Source: Halomarinibacterium sp034670265 (GTDB taxonomy: Bacteria > Bacteroidota > Bacteroidia > Flavobacteriales > Flavobacteriaceae). From it: DNA of 64,000 nucleotides. How positions within the stretch are numbered: position 1 is the stretch's first letter; each line of letters begins with the position of its first letter. Made by a program: the position numbers and the translations under genes. The notes beneath the pieces were generated by a model. The model was given only the letters and a program-made list of their open reading frames with translations, was not told the origin of the DNA and searched no databases. This document shows positions 1 through 7,324 of the stretch, one piece after another. The stretch is taken from contig JAXMNU010000002.1 in the NCBI GenBank assembly GCA_034670265.1, positions 248,001 through 312,000 of the forward strand, in the 5' to 3' direction.

Positions 1-644
1 TAGTACGTTACTTCTGTTTCAAGAATGATTACATCCACTGTTGTTGCGCCTCGGTTAATTGCTTCTTCAATAGGCACCATACTACCAAATCCGCCATCGG
101 CATATTCGCAACCTTCTTTTTTTACCAAACTCATAAAGGGCGTGTAATTACAAGAAATCCAAATCCAATCAAGGTAATCTTGATATTCAAAATCTTTGAG
201 CGATTTATATTCTACCTGATTTATAGAAAGATTAGAAACGGTTACTACTACATCCTTTTTACCATTTTTTAAGGTATTGAAATCGGCTTCGGTAAAGGTT
301 TTTTCTATGAGCTTTCGTAGGTTTTTACTTTCCCCAAATGTTTTTTTCTTGCTCAGAAAATTCCGTAGTACATTAAAATGATTAATCCCAATTTCCTTTC
401 CGCCCCATTTATTCCTTTTAATAGTAAAAGGCATGTTGCTAAAAATGGATTCTTGATTTACAGATGTATAAACCTTCTTAATTTTTTCAATATGATTTAA
501 TGCTAAATTAGGCACTAATAAACTCCCTGTGGATGTTCCTACATAGAGTTGGTAGTCGTATCCTAATTCCTCAATAAGATACTGCGCCACTCCGCCACCA
601 AAGGCTCCTTTGCTTCCACCACCCGAAATAACCAATGCTCTCAT
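1..644 (-). CDS. Patatin-like phospholipase, C-terminal part missing (runs off the window)
   Basis: The reverse strand from the ATG at 644 stays open to base 1 (214 codons). The N-terminus has the glycine-rich oxyanion loop SGGGSKGAFGGG at about residues 7-18, then the nucleophile elbow GTSTG, and later the DGGFGS motif that supplies the catalytic aspartate, so the Ser-Asp dyad of patatin-type acyl hydrolases is complete. There is no signal peptide, so it is probably a cytosolic or membrane-associated lipid acyl hydrolase; the substrate is unknown. Its ATG overlaps the stop of the upstream aminopeptidase gene (ATGA), so the two are probably translationally coupled. Confidence 0.85.
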   Translation of the reverse strand, partial: MRALVISGGGSKGAFGGGVAQYLIEELGYDYQLYVGTSTGSLLVPNLALNHIEKIKKVYTSVNQESIFSNMPFTIKRNKWGGKEIGINHFNVLRNFLSKKKTFGESKNLRKLIEKTFTEADFNTLKNGKKDVVVTVSNLSINQVEYKSLKDFEYQDYLDWIWISCNYTPFMSLVKKEGCEYADGGFGSMVPIEEAINRGATTVDVIILETEVTY

Positions 645-2698
645 TCCAAATTTAATTTACGTTTAAGATAGGATTTTTCTTTATCCGAATAACTACTAAA
701 TAACGCCAAAACTTTTTCTTTTTTGGTTTCTTCATTCATAAAATTATCGAGCATTTCTCTTGCTCCATCCCGAAAACGCCAATAATGATGCGTACAGGCA
801 TTGACAAGATTTTTAATGAACATATCATTTTGAATTCCCATAGAAAATAAATAATCGAATGCCTTTTCACGAACTTCAAACGAATAGTCTTCGCTAGAAT
901 AGCTAAGTAATTCTGAAAGCATTTGTGGTTTTTCTGAATTTCGATATTCCTCTGTAAATAAAGCCAAGCCTAGCCATAGCTGACGAATATTTTTATCCTG
1001 AAAACCTACTAAATCTTTCGTTTTATCCAAAAATTCAGCTCTATTTTCAGGAAAACTCACCCATAAAGTATACAAAGCCGCTTCAATGGTTACATAAGAA
1101 GCATCTTCCAAAAGAGTTTTATATTCTTGTTGAAACTCTAAAGGAATTTTATCCATCGACATCGCAACTGATTGTCTTATAAGTAGATTATTTGTCTTTA
1201 ATGCCGTTCTATACAAGTCTGAAACTTCTGAAAATTCTTCAAAAGCCAATTGGTATACCGCTTCCTGACCCATAAAATCATTCCCCGAGCTTATAGCTTG
1301 TTGTAAAAGTGTTTTCTTTTCTGAAATAGGTGTCGCTCGCATTGCAGATACTTCAAAGAATCGCAGCATAAAACTCGATTTCTTTAAAGAAATATACGCT
1401 TGTTCAGCCTTAAAAGCCGTTTGATGTAACCAATCTTCTTCCCATGGAGTAATGTCTACAAAAGTATTTGCCCGAACCGAATCCAAAAAATCTTCGGTAG
1501 TAACATTGTAAAACTGATGCTTTAAAAGATAATTTTCAACAGCCAATTTAAAGGATTCCTCTCCTATCAATTCTTTTAAAAGGTGAAGTGCCCACGCTCC
1601 TTTTTCATAAAAAGTAAGGGATGACGCCTTTGGATTCAATAAACTTTCACCTTTCCCAATATCGCTCATCGCCTGTAATTGCTCGGCAGAGTTATATAAT
1701 TTCCAATAGTAATAATCTTCTCCAAAGATCTCTTTTTCAGCTAAAAGCGCATAATAGGTGGCAAATCCTTCGTGCAGCCAGTGATGTGTTCCTTCTGTTT
1801 CGGTGACGAGATTGCCAAACCATTGATGCGCCATTTCATGAGCATTGACATTGACATAATTTCTATCCACAAATCCTGTGGAATCCACCACAAAAGCTTC
1901 CGAAAAAATGGTACAACCCGTGTTTTCCATGCCAGCATAGAGAAAATCTCGAACGGGAACTTGTTTGTAATTCTGCCATGGATACGCCACTCCTATTTCT
2001 TCTTCCAGAAAATCAAAAATTTCTTTGGTGTAACGATAGGTAGGCTCTCTTTTTAACGAATCTTTTGAGGCGATATACAATTCTATAGGAATACCCGATT
2101 TTGAATCTATTTTCTTCATGTTGAAATCCCCAATAGCAAAGGCCACCAAATAGCTGGACATAGGTTCTTGCATATCAAATTGCCAAGCAATTTTATCTTC
2201 GTATAGTATAAATTTATCGAGTCTTCCATTGGCTGCAACTGCATACTTGCTAGGCACCATTATTTGAAGATCAAACTCAATTTTGTCATTCATATCATCA
2301 ATACTGGGCAACCAATGAGACGTGTATTTTCCTTGCCCCTGTGTCCAAATTTGGTCTTTGGTGAAGTATAACGCCTGCTTCGGACTTGCTTCATAACTAA
2401 AAAACGCTGTATAGGATGTATCTTTTTCAAAGGAATTGATTAACCAAATTTTATCTTTGGAAGCGGTTACTTTTACACCTTCCAAGGCATAATCTGTAAT
2501 CGTCATCTTTTTCGCATCCAAATAGACGGAATCTGCCTTTTGAAGCATTTTAAAGGTCACGCGAACAGTCCCCTCTACTTTCTCTTCAGTAGCAATTGGC
2601 GCTACAGCAGCATCAATGACTAGGAAATCGACAATAGAGGTTTGTTGTGCGTTAAGAAACGTTGAAATGAAAATAAAAAGCAAGAAAGAATATCGCAT
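641..2698 (-). CDS. Secreted M1 family metallo-aminopeptidase
   Basis: 685 residues. A signal peptide (1-17, hydrophobic core ending at NAQ) predicts export. The gluzincin signature is intact: substrate-anchoring GMEN at 256-259, zinc ligands HEMAH at 287-291 and Glu310 in HEGFATYY, with the 18-residue spacing usual for M1 enzymes. The C-terminal half resembles the helical or HEAT-like C-terminal part of M1 peptidases. It should remove N-terminal residues from peptides in the periplasm or at the surface. It is followed without a gap by the patatin-like gene. Confidence in the family is high; the natural substrate is not visible. Confidence 0.93.
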   Translation of the reverse strand: MRYSFLLFIFISTFLNAQQTSIVDFLVIDAAVAPIATEEKVEGTVRVTFKMLQKADSVYLDAKKMTITDYALEGVKVTASKDKIWLINSFEKDTSYTAFFSYEASPKQALYFTKDQIWTQGQGKYTSHWLPSIDDMNDKIEFDLQIMVPSKYAVAANGRLDKFILYEDKIAWQFDMQEPMSSYLVAFAIGDFNMKKIDSKSGIPIELYIASKDSLKREPTYRYTKEIFDFLEEEIGVAYPWQNYKQVPVRDFLYAGMENTGCTIFSEAFVVDSTGFVDRNYVNVNAHEMAHQWFGNLVTETEGTHHWLHEGFATYYALLAEKEIFGEDYYYWKLYNSAEQLQAMSDIGKGESLLNPKASSLTFYEKGAWALHLLKELIGEESFKLAVENYLLKHQFYNVTTEDFLDSVRANTFVDITPWEEDWLHQTAFKAEQAYISLKKSSFMLRFFEVSAMRATPISEKKTLLQQAISSGNDFMGQEAVYQLAFEEFSEVSDLYRTALKTNNLLIRQSVAMSMDKIPLEFQQEYKTLLEDASYVTIEAALYTLWVSFPENRAEFLDKTKDLVGFQDKNIRQLWLGLALFTEEYRNSEKPQMLSELLSYSSEDYSFEVREKAFDYLFSMGIQNDMFIKNLVNACTHHYWRFRDGAREMLDNFMNEETKKEKVLALFSSYSDKEKSYLKRKLNLE

Positions 2699-2724
2699 AG
2701 GTAAAAGTAACTATTGTAAAATTA

Positions 2725-2807
2725 GTCATTTCGAACGAACGAAGTGAGGAGAAATCGCATAATCAAGATACACGGCGTGTGAGATTTCTCCCGCTGGTCG
2801 AAATGAC
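2725..2807. repeat. REP-like palindromic element, copy 1
   Basis: An 83-bp element that begins GTCATTTCGA and ends TCGAAATGAC. GAGAAATC and GATTTCTC form inner arms, and the centre is a small palindrome, ACACGGCGTGT. It differs from copy 5 (3419-3501) at one base by eye, which suggests recent duplication. Confidence 0.9.
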
Positions 2808-2817
2808 GATAGCCTTA

Positions 2818-2912
2818 GTCATTTCGAACGAACGAAGTGAGGAGAAATCGCATCCTCTTGAGAGAAAAAAGAATTCTATACCAGTGAGATTTCTCCCTGC
2901 GGTCGAAATGAC
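2818..2912. repeat. REP-like palindromic element, copy 2
   Basis: Same outer arms (GTCATTTCGAAC... and GGTCGAAATGAC) and the same GAGAAATCGCAT shoulder as copy 1. The central part is replaced by unrelated AT-rich sequence, so the element is 95 bp. The arms are therefore conserved and the loop is variable. Confidence 0.85.
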
Positions 2913-2957
2913 AATATCCTTATTTTACTATTTTGGCAAAATGAATTATTTTTAGGT

Positions 2958-3257
2958 ATGTCTGGGAAGTATTTTGTGTATATCGTTGCGAACCAATATC
3001 GTACAACACTATATATTGGAGTTACTAATGATATTCAAAGAAGGGTATCACAGCATTACTTTGATAGTCAGAATCAAAGAAAATCATTTGCCGGAAAATA
3101 TCAATGTTATTATTTAGTGTATTATGAAGGTTTCAATTCTGCAAAAGAAGCTATAGCAAGGGAAAAAGAACTAAAAAAATGGCGAAGAGAAAAGAAAAAC
3201 TCCCTTATTTCAGCATTTAACCCTAAATGGGAAACGCTTAATAATCAAGTGTTTTAA
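2958..3257 (+). CDS. Small GIY-YIG domain nuclease
   Basis: 99 residues, essentially one GIY-YIG domain of the UvrC-like, single-domain type. The first strand is VYIVAN (about residues 7-12). LYIGVTND with downstream RRV and H follows (18-33), then VYYE (about 53-56) and the conserved C-terminal AIAREKELKKW...NPKW. The fold cuts DNA with one metal ion, but the role of these single-domain proteins is not known. The gene sits inside a cluster of five REP-like palindromes, two upstream and three downstream, with little else between it and the flanking genes. Confidence 0.88.
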   Translation: MSGKYFVYIVANQYRTTLYIGVTNDIQRRVSQHYFDSQNQRKSFAGKYQCYYLVYYEGFNSAKEAIAREKELKKWRREKKNSLISAFNPKWETLNNQVF

Positions 3258-3282
3258 TTGAGAAGATTGCGGGGTTTCTTTA

Positions 3283-3314
3283 CGTGTGGGATTTCTCCCT
3301 GCGGTCGAAATGAC
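3283..3314. repeat. REP-like element, right half only
   Basis: Only the right arm (GTGTGGGATTTCTCC to GGTCGAAATGAC) is recognisable. It is a truncated copy just downstream of the GIY-YIG gene. Confidence 0.75.
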
Positions 3315-3324
3315 GATAGCCTTA

Positions 3325-3408
3325 GTCTTTTCAATCGAACAAAAGTGAGGAGAAATCGCATAATCAAGATACACGGCGTGTGAGATTTCTCCCTGCGGTC
3401 GAAATGAC
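3325..3408. repeat. REP-like palindromic element, copy 4 (diverged left arm)
   Basis: The left arm has decayed (GTCTTTTCAATCGAAC), while the centre and right arm match copies 1 and 5 closely, including the ACACGGCGTGT core and the CTGCGGTCGAAATGAC end. Confidence 0.85.
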
Positions 3409-3418
3409 AATATCCTTA

Positions 3419-3501
3419 GTCATTTCGAACGAACGAAGTGAGGAGAAATCACATAATCAAGATACACGGCGTGTGAGATTTCTCCCGCTGGTCGAAATGA
3501 C
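3419..3501. repeat. REP-like palindromic element, copy 5
   Basis: 83 bp, nearly identical to copy 1 along its whole length. It ends about 30 bp before the recG start codon, so it lies in the recG leader. Confidence 0.9.
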
Positions 3502-3533
3502 TTAAATTCGTAGTACAAATTCTCAATCTTACA

Positions 3534-5639
3534 ATGAATACCCATTTCCTGCAAACTCCTATAGAATACCTTAAAGGCGTAGGGCCCAATCGTGCCGATT
3601 TGCTTAAAAAGGAGTTGGGAATACACACCTTTCAGGATTTAATGCATTTATTTCCAAATAGGTACCTCGACCGAACCAAATATTACAACATAGCCGAATT
3701 ACAAAAAACCAATGCCGAAGTCCAAATCATTGGGAAAATCACCCACATTAAAACGGTTGAGCAAAAACGCGGAAAACGCCTTGTAGCAACCTTTATGGAC
3801 GATACGGGGCAAATGGAGCTCGTGTGGTTTCGAGGGCATAAATGGATACGGGAAAACTTAAAACTGAATGTGCCCTATGTCATCTTCGGAAAAACAAATT
3901 GGTTTAACGGTTTGTATTCCATGCCACACCCCGAAATGGAATTGCAAGAAGCTCACGAAAAAAGTTTGCGCTCTGCTATGCAACCCATTTACCCTTCTAC
4001 CGAAAAATTATCGAGTAGTGGTATCTCCAATAAAGTGATAAGTACTTTACTTCAAACTTTGTTTTTGGAAGCCAAAAATAGGTTCGCCGAAAGCCTCTCA
4101 AAAGAGGTGTTAGATTCCCTAAAATTACTACCCAAAAACGAGGCACTTTTTAACATTCATTTTCCGAAAAATAATACCCTATTATCGAGGGCACAATACC
4201 GACTAAAATTTGAAGAATTATTTTACATTCAGTTGCAATTAATTCGAAAAAATATCATCCATAAAACCAAAATTAAGGGCTATACATTTCCGAAAGTTGG
4301 GGACTATTTCAACACCTTTTTTAACGAGTATTTACCCTTCGAATTAACCGAAGCACAGAAGCGAGTCGTAAAAGAAATTCGGCATGACTTAGGGCAAGCT
4401 TCCCAAATGAATAGACTCTTACAAGGGGATGTAGGTTCTGGAAAGACCATAGTAGCCTTTATGTCCCTATTAATAGCACTTGACAACGGTTTTCAAGGGT
4501 GTTTTATGGCGCCAACTGAAATTTTGTCAGTCCAACACTACAACAGTTTACAACAATGGTGTAATAATTTGGAAATCAGTATTTCAATACTTACAGGCTC
4601 AACCAAAACTTCAAAAAGGAAAGAAATTCACCAAAATCTTCAAAATGGCTCTTTACAAGTACTTATTGGCACCCATGCACTCCTAGAAGATACCGTTCAA
4701 TTTAAAAATTTAGGCTTGGCAATTGTAGATGAGCAACACCGTTTTGGGGTTGCCCAACGCAGCAAATTATGGCATAAAAATGAGCAGCCTCCCAACATCT
4801 TAATTATGACTGCCACCCCTATCCCCCGCACCCTCGCCATGAGTGTATATGGTGATCTAGATGTGAGTGTTATTGACGAACTTCCGCCGGGTAGAAAAGA
4901 CATAAAAACGGTGCATCGTTTTGACTCCAATAGACTCAAAGTTTTTCGGTTTTTAAAAGACGAAATTGCCCTAGGTAGACAGGTGTATATTGTGTACCCT
5001 TTAATACAAGAAAGCGAGGCTTTAGATTACAAAGATTTAATGGATGGATACGAAAGTATTTCGAGAGAATTTCCCAAACCCAACTATCAAATTTCTATTG
5101 TCCACGGAAAAATGAAACCTGCCGACAAAGAATATGAAATGAACAGGTTTATAAAAGGCGAAACACAAATTATGGTCGCCACCACCGTGATTGAAGTAGG
5201 TGTCGATGTCCCAAATGCTTCGGTAATGGTGATAGAAAGTGCAGAACGCTTCGGTTTATCGCAATTACACCAGCTTCGGGGGCGTGTGGGTCGTGGTGCC
5301 GAACAGAGCTATTGTATTTTAATGACCAGCCACAAACTCTCTGCCGATGCCAAAACCCGCTTAGAAACCATGGTACGCATCAACGACGGTTTCGAAATAA
5401 GCGAAGTAGATCTAAAACTACGTGGCCCAGGTGATATGATGGGCACCCAACAAAGCGGTGTGTTAAATTTAAGAATAGCCGATATTATAAAAGACACCGA
5501 AATTTTAAAAATCGCCAGAAGCTACGCTATACAAGTGCTTAAAGACGATCCTTCACTGCAAAAGCCCTACAATGCTCCTATTGTAAACACCTACACCCAA
5601 TTGGTGAAATTTAAAAACATTTGGAATTATATTAGTTAA
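3534..5639 (+). CDS. recG: ATP-dependent DNA helicase RecG
   Basis: 701 residues, normal length for RecG. The N-terminal wedge/OB domain (about 1-150) begins with the typical PIEYLKGVGPNRADLL. The helicase core follows, with Walker A GDVGSGKT at 298-305, motif II DEQH at 399-402, motif III TATPIPRT, and the C-terminal helicase motifs TTVIEVGVDVPNA and QLRGRVGRG. It remodels stalled replication forks and Holliday junctions. It is transcribed away from the REP cluster; the RRM gene follows after 69 bp. Confidence 0.97.
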   Translation: MNTHFLQTPIEYLKGVGPNRADLLKKELGIHTFQDLMHLFPNRYLDRTKYYNIAELQKTNAEVQIIGKITHIKTVEQKRGKRLVATFMDDTGQMELVWFRGHKWIRENLKLNVPYVIFGKTNWFNGLYSMPHPEMELQEAHEKSLRSAMQPIYPSTEKLSSSGISNKVISTLLQTLFLEAKNRFAESLSKEVLDSLKLLPKNEALFNIHFPKNNTLLSRAQYRLKFEELFYIQLQLIRKNIIHKTKIKGYTFPKVGDYFNTFFNEYLPFELTEAQKRVVKEIRHDLGQASQMNRLLQGDVGSGKTIVAFMSLLIALDNGFQGCFMAPTEILSVQHYNSLQQWCNNLEISISILTGSTKTSKRKEIHQNLQNGSLQVLIGTHALLEDTVQFKNLGLAIVDEQHRFGVAQRSKLWHKNEQPPNILIMTATPIPRTLAMSVYGDLDVSVIDELPPGRKDIKTVHRFDSNRLKVFRFLKDEIALGRQVYIVYPLIQESEALDYKDLMDGYESISREFPKPNYQISIVHGKMKPADKEYEMNRFIKGETQIMVATTVIEVGVDVPNASVMVIESAERFGLSQLHQLRGRVGRGAEQSYCILMTSHKLSADAKTRLETMVRINDGFEISEVDLKLRGPGDMMGTQQSGVLNLRIADIIKDTEILKIARSYAIQVLKDDPSLQKPYNAPIVNTYTQLVKFKNIWNYIS

Positions 5640-5708
5640 AAAAATGGGGGCTCCTCCTATACCAAGCAATCTCTTTTTTTGATACATTAGAGTACTAATA
5701 ATAGGGTT

Positions 5709-5957
5709 ATGAAAATATTTGTTGCTAAGCTAGACTATAGTACAGATTCTGAGACTTTACGTGATCTTTTTGAAGGATATGGTACGGTCTCTTCTGCAAA
5801 CGTGATTATAGATAAAGCCACTGGTAAATCTAGAGGTTTTGGTTTTGTAGAAATGCCCAAAGACCATGAGGCTAAAAAAGCCATGGTAGAACTACATGAA
5901 ACCAAACTAGACGGGAGAACCATTGTGGTAAAAGAAGCTAGAGAGCGAGATTCTTAA
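5709..5957 (+). CDS. Small RNA-binding protein with one RRM domain
   Basis: 82 residues made almost entirely of one RNA recognition motif: RNP2 IFVAKL at 3-8 and RNP1 KSRGFGFVEM at about 42-51, with the aromatic residues needed for stacking on RNA. It belongs to the bacterial single-RRM class that is common in Bacteroidota and thought to act in RNA metabolism or cold adaptation. The targets are unknown. The three palindromes at 5986-6047 begin 28 bp after its stop. Confidence 0.93.
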   Translation: MKIFVAKLDYSTDSETLRDLFEGYGTVSSANVIIDKATGKSRGFGFVEMPKDHEAKKAMVELHETKLDGRTIVVKEARERDS

Positions 5958-5985
5958 AAAAAGCACTCAAAACCAAAAAGGCAAC

Positions 5986-6047
5986 ACAGGAAAAATCCTG
6001 TATAGAAACAGGAAAAACCCTGTCTAATTCTACAGGAAAATTCCTGT
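5986..6047. repeat. Three spaced 16-bp palindromes ACAGGAAAAATCCTGT
   Basis: ACAGGA-AAA-TCCTGT-type palindromes lie at 5986-6001, 6008-6023 and 6032-6047, starting 22 and 24 bp apart. All three keep the ACAGG/CCTGT arms while the centre varies. They could be three dimer operator sites at about two-turn spacing, or small hairpins ending the RRM transcript. They are too short and lack a T-run, so they are not clear intrinsic terminators. Confidence 0.75.
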
Positions 6048-6114
6048 GTAAAGCAGTCTTTTATAGACCGTTTTTTAGTTTTCGCCAAAAAACCCATTAT
6101 AACCAAAATAGACC

Positions 6115-6325
6115 ATAAAGTAGCTTATTTAGAATATAAAGTAACTGTTTTGGATACTAATGATAATTATTTAATAATATAAAGTAACCTCTTTTGAGTA
6201 TATAGTTACCATTTTGATTAATAAGCATAGCTATTTAATAGTATAAAGTAATCAATATGGAATATAATATAACCAATATGGATACTACAATAGCCATATA
6301 AGCTTATAAACATACAGATTTAAAA
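6115..6325. repeat. Degenerate direct repeat with a period of about 21 bp, 9-10 units
   Basis: Units beginning ATAAAGTAAC or a variant start at about 6115, 6136, 6157, 6179, 6200, 6221, 6243, 6264, 6284 and 6306. The best copies (6136, 6179, 6200, 6243) follow ATAAAGTAACC.TTTTGGAT. The period is two DNA turns, so all units face the same side of the helix. All frames contain stops, so it is not coding. It occupies the gap between the RRM gene and the HTH gene and resembles iteron or phased operator arrays. Confidence 0.7.
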
Positions 6326-6367
6326 AAACAAGATACAGCCTCTATTGCTTGTCCCCATATAGGAGAA

Positions 6368-6679
6368 ATGTTGCACAACCGTATAAAATTACGTAGGATT
6401 ACTAAAGCCTCACTTTCTAGAAACGCTGGGATAACCGCTCAAGCCATAGAAAAATATTTAAAAAGACCCTCGTTACAGTTTAGCATCCTCTTGGTGCTAT
6501 GCGTTGCCATGAAACACAACTTCTTTGCAGACCTTGCCGCACAACTGCCAGAGGAGTTTACCACCTACGCCCCAGACCCTACCCTTGCCCTGCAAGAGGA
6601 ACTGGAACAACTACGGGAGGAAAATAAATTGCTACGTACCCAAGTGGATACCTTAAAAGAGGTGTTGGGGAGGAGGTAA
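6368..6679 (+). CDS. Small helix-turn-helix protein with C-terminal coiled coil
   Basis: 103 residues. The N-terminal part has a Cro/C1-like helix-turn-helix pattern (KLRRITKASLSRNAGITAQA, about 9-28). The end is a leucine-spaced coiled coil (LQEELEQLREENKLLRTQV, about 77-95) that should dimerise it. A good Shine-Dalgarno (AGGAGA) lies just before the ATG. It is a likely DNA-binding protein, and the palindromes and 21-bp repeats directly upstream are its most obvious candidate sites. No closer function is recognisable. Confidence 0.75.
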   Translation: MLHNRIKLRRITKASLSRNAGITAQAIEKYLKRPSLQFSILLVLCVAMKHNFFADLAAQLPEEFTTYAPDPTLALQEELEQLREENKLLRTQVDTLKEVLGRR

Positions 6680-6692
6680 TTTGTTATCTTTG
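6665..6692 (+). promoter_or_regulatory. Promoter facing the cassette array
   Basis: TTG at 6665-6667, then 17 bp, then TATCTTTG at 6685-6692. This matches the Bacteroidota vegetative promoter TTG-N17-TAnnTTTG exactly. It overlaps the end of the HTH gene and points into the array about 40 bp before the first cassette boundary (6734), the place of the Pc promoter in integrons. Confidence 0.65.
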
Positions 6693-6724
6693 GCTAGAGA
6701 CATGGAAAATAAACGCCATGTTGA

Positions 6725-6745
6725 TATTTACTAGTTGTGCAACAT
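6725..6745 (+). other. Left boundary of cassette 1 (attC/attI-like half site)
   Basis: ACTAG^TTGTGCAAC: from the TT at 6735 the sequence matches the start of a cassette. GTTGTGCAAC (6734-6743) is the exact reverse complement of GTTGCACAAC at 7093-7102 after the gene. The bases left of the junction (ACTAG) lack the ACCG seen at the other junctions, so the left partner was a different site. A separate small inverted repeat, ACATGG/CCATGT (6700-6721), precedes it. Confidence 0.55.
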
Positions 6746-6773
6746 TTGAAAAAAACAGATTTCTGAATTTTAT

Positions 6774-7088
6774 ATGAGTTTATCTGATTTAAATAATAAA
6801 AAGTGGATAAGAATATTGGCTAACGGATTTATGATTTGGATTGCTTTTATGATTTTTATAGTGTTTCTGATTATTGACAGGTATTCCCAAGCTTACTCAA
6901 TATCTGAAAATGTTATAAACTTAACGGTTGAATTGAATAGCCCTTTTATAAAAGGCGGTATGATTTTGACTTGTGGGCTTTTTTGTATGATAATTTCAAA
7001 AATTTTTAAATCAAACATTCTAATTATTGGGTTTGGAATTTTAACTCTGGCTGTTTACTATTTAAAAATGTTATGGATTGGAATATAA
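6774..7088 (+). CDS. Small membrane protein, function unknown (cassette 1)
   Basis: 104 residues. Three hydrophobic segments (about 15-35, 61-80 and 82-101) predict a three-helix inner-membrane protein with no enzyme motif. I do not recognise a family. It is the only gene of cassette 1, preceded by GTTGTGCAAC and followed five bases after its stop by GTTGCACAAC. A TATATG start with no clear Shine-Dalgarno is normal for Bacteroidota. Confidence 0.65.
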   Translation: MSLSDLNNKKWIRILANGFMIWIAFMIFIVFLIIDRYSQAYSISENVINLTVELNSPFIKGGMILTCGLFCMIISKIFKSNILIIGFGILTLAVYYLKMLWIGI

Positions 7089-7090
7089 AA

Positions 7091-7258
7091 ACGTTGCACA
7101 ACAATGTATAACCGCAATTACGGCGGATTCGACTACCCTTCGACTGCGCTCAGGGCAGGCTCAAGCGAATCCACTCGGAATTACTAACGTCTGTGCCAAA
7201 CCGAAAATAATCGCTAATTTAACCCGTAACTGACGGTTATACTAGACCGTTGTAGCAC
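7091..7258 (+). repeat. attC-like inverted repeat after cassette 1
   Basis: The left side is GTTGCACAACAATGTATAAC. The right side, read in reverse complement, is GTGCTACAACGGTCTAGTAT, so the ends pair imperfectly with extra bases on one side, as in attC sites. The predicted crossover is G7249^T7250 in ACTAGACCG^TTGTAGCAC. A CCCTTCGACTGCGCTCAGGG repeat lies in the loop. Confidence 0.6.
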
Positions 7259-7270
7259 ATTACACGTAAA

Positions 7271-7305
7271 AACAGTGAATGCCTCTAGATTAGTCATTCA
7301 CTGTT
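7271..7305 (-). terminator. Intrinsic terminator of the serine hydrolase gene
   Basis: A perfect 11-bp stem, AACAGTGAATG (7271-7281) with CATTCACTGTT (7295-7305) and a 13-nt loop. On the minus strand it is followed by a run of T. It lies 20 bp after the stop of the hydrolase gene at 7325. Confidence 0.85.
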
Positions 7306-7324
7306 AAAATAAGAGAAAATATAA

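Noticed and set aside
2725..3501. Possible CRISPR in the five REP-like copies
   Set aside because: The copies are long inverted repeats with gaps from about 10 to 370 bp and a gene between them; no regular spacer length.
6115..6325. Possible CRISPR array in the 21-bp repeats
   Set aside because: Units are degenerate, directly adjacent with no unique spacers of 30 bp or more, and no cas gene is present.
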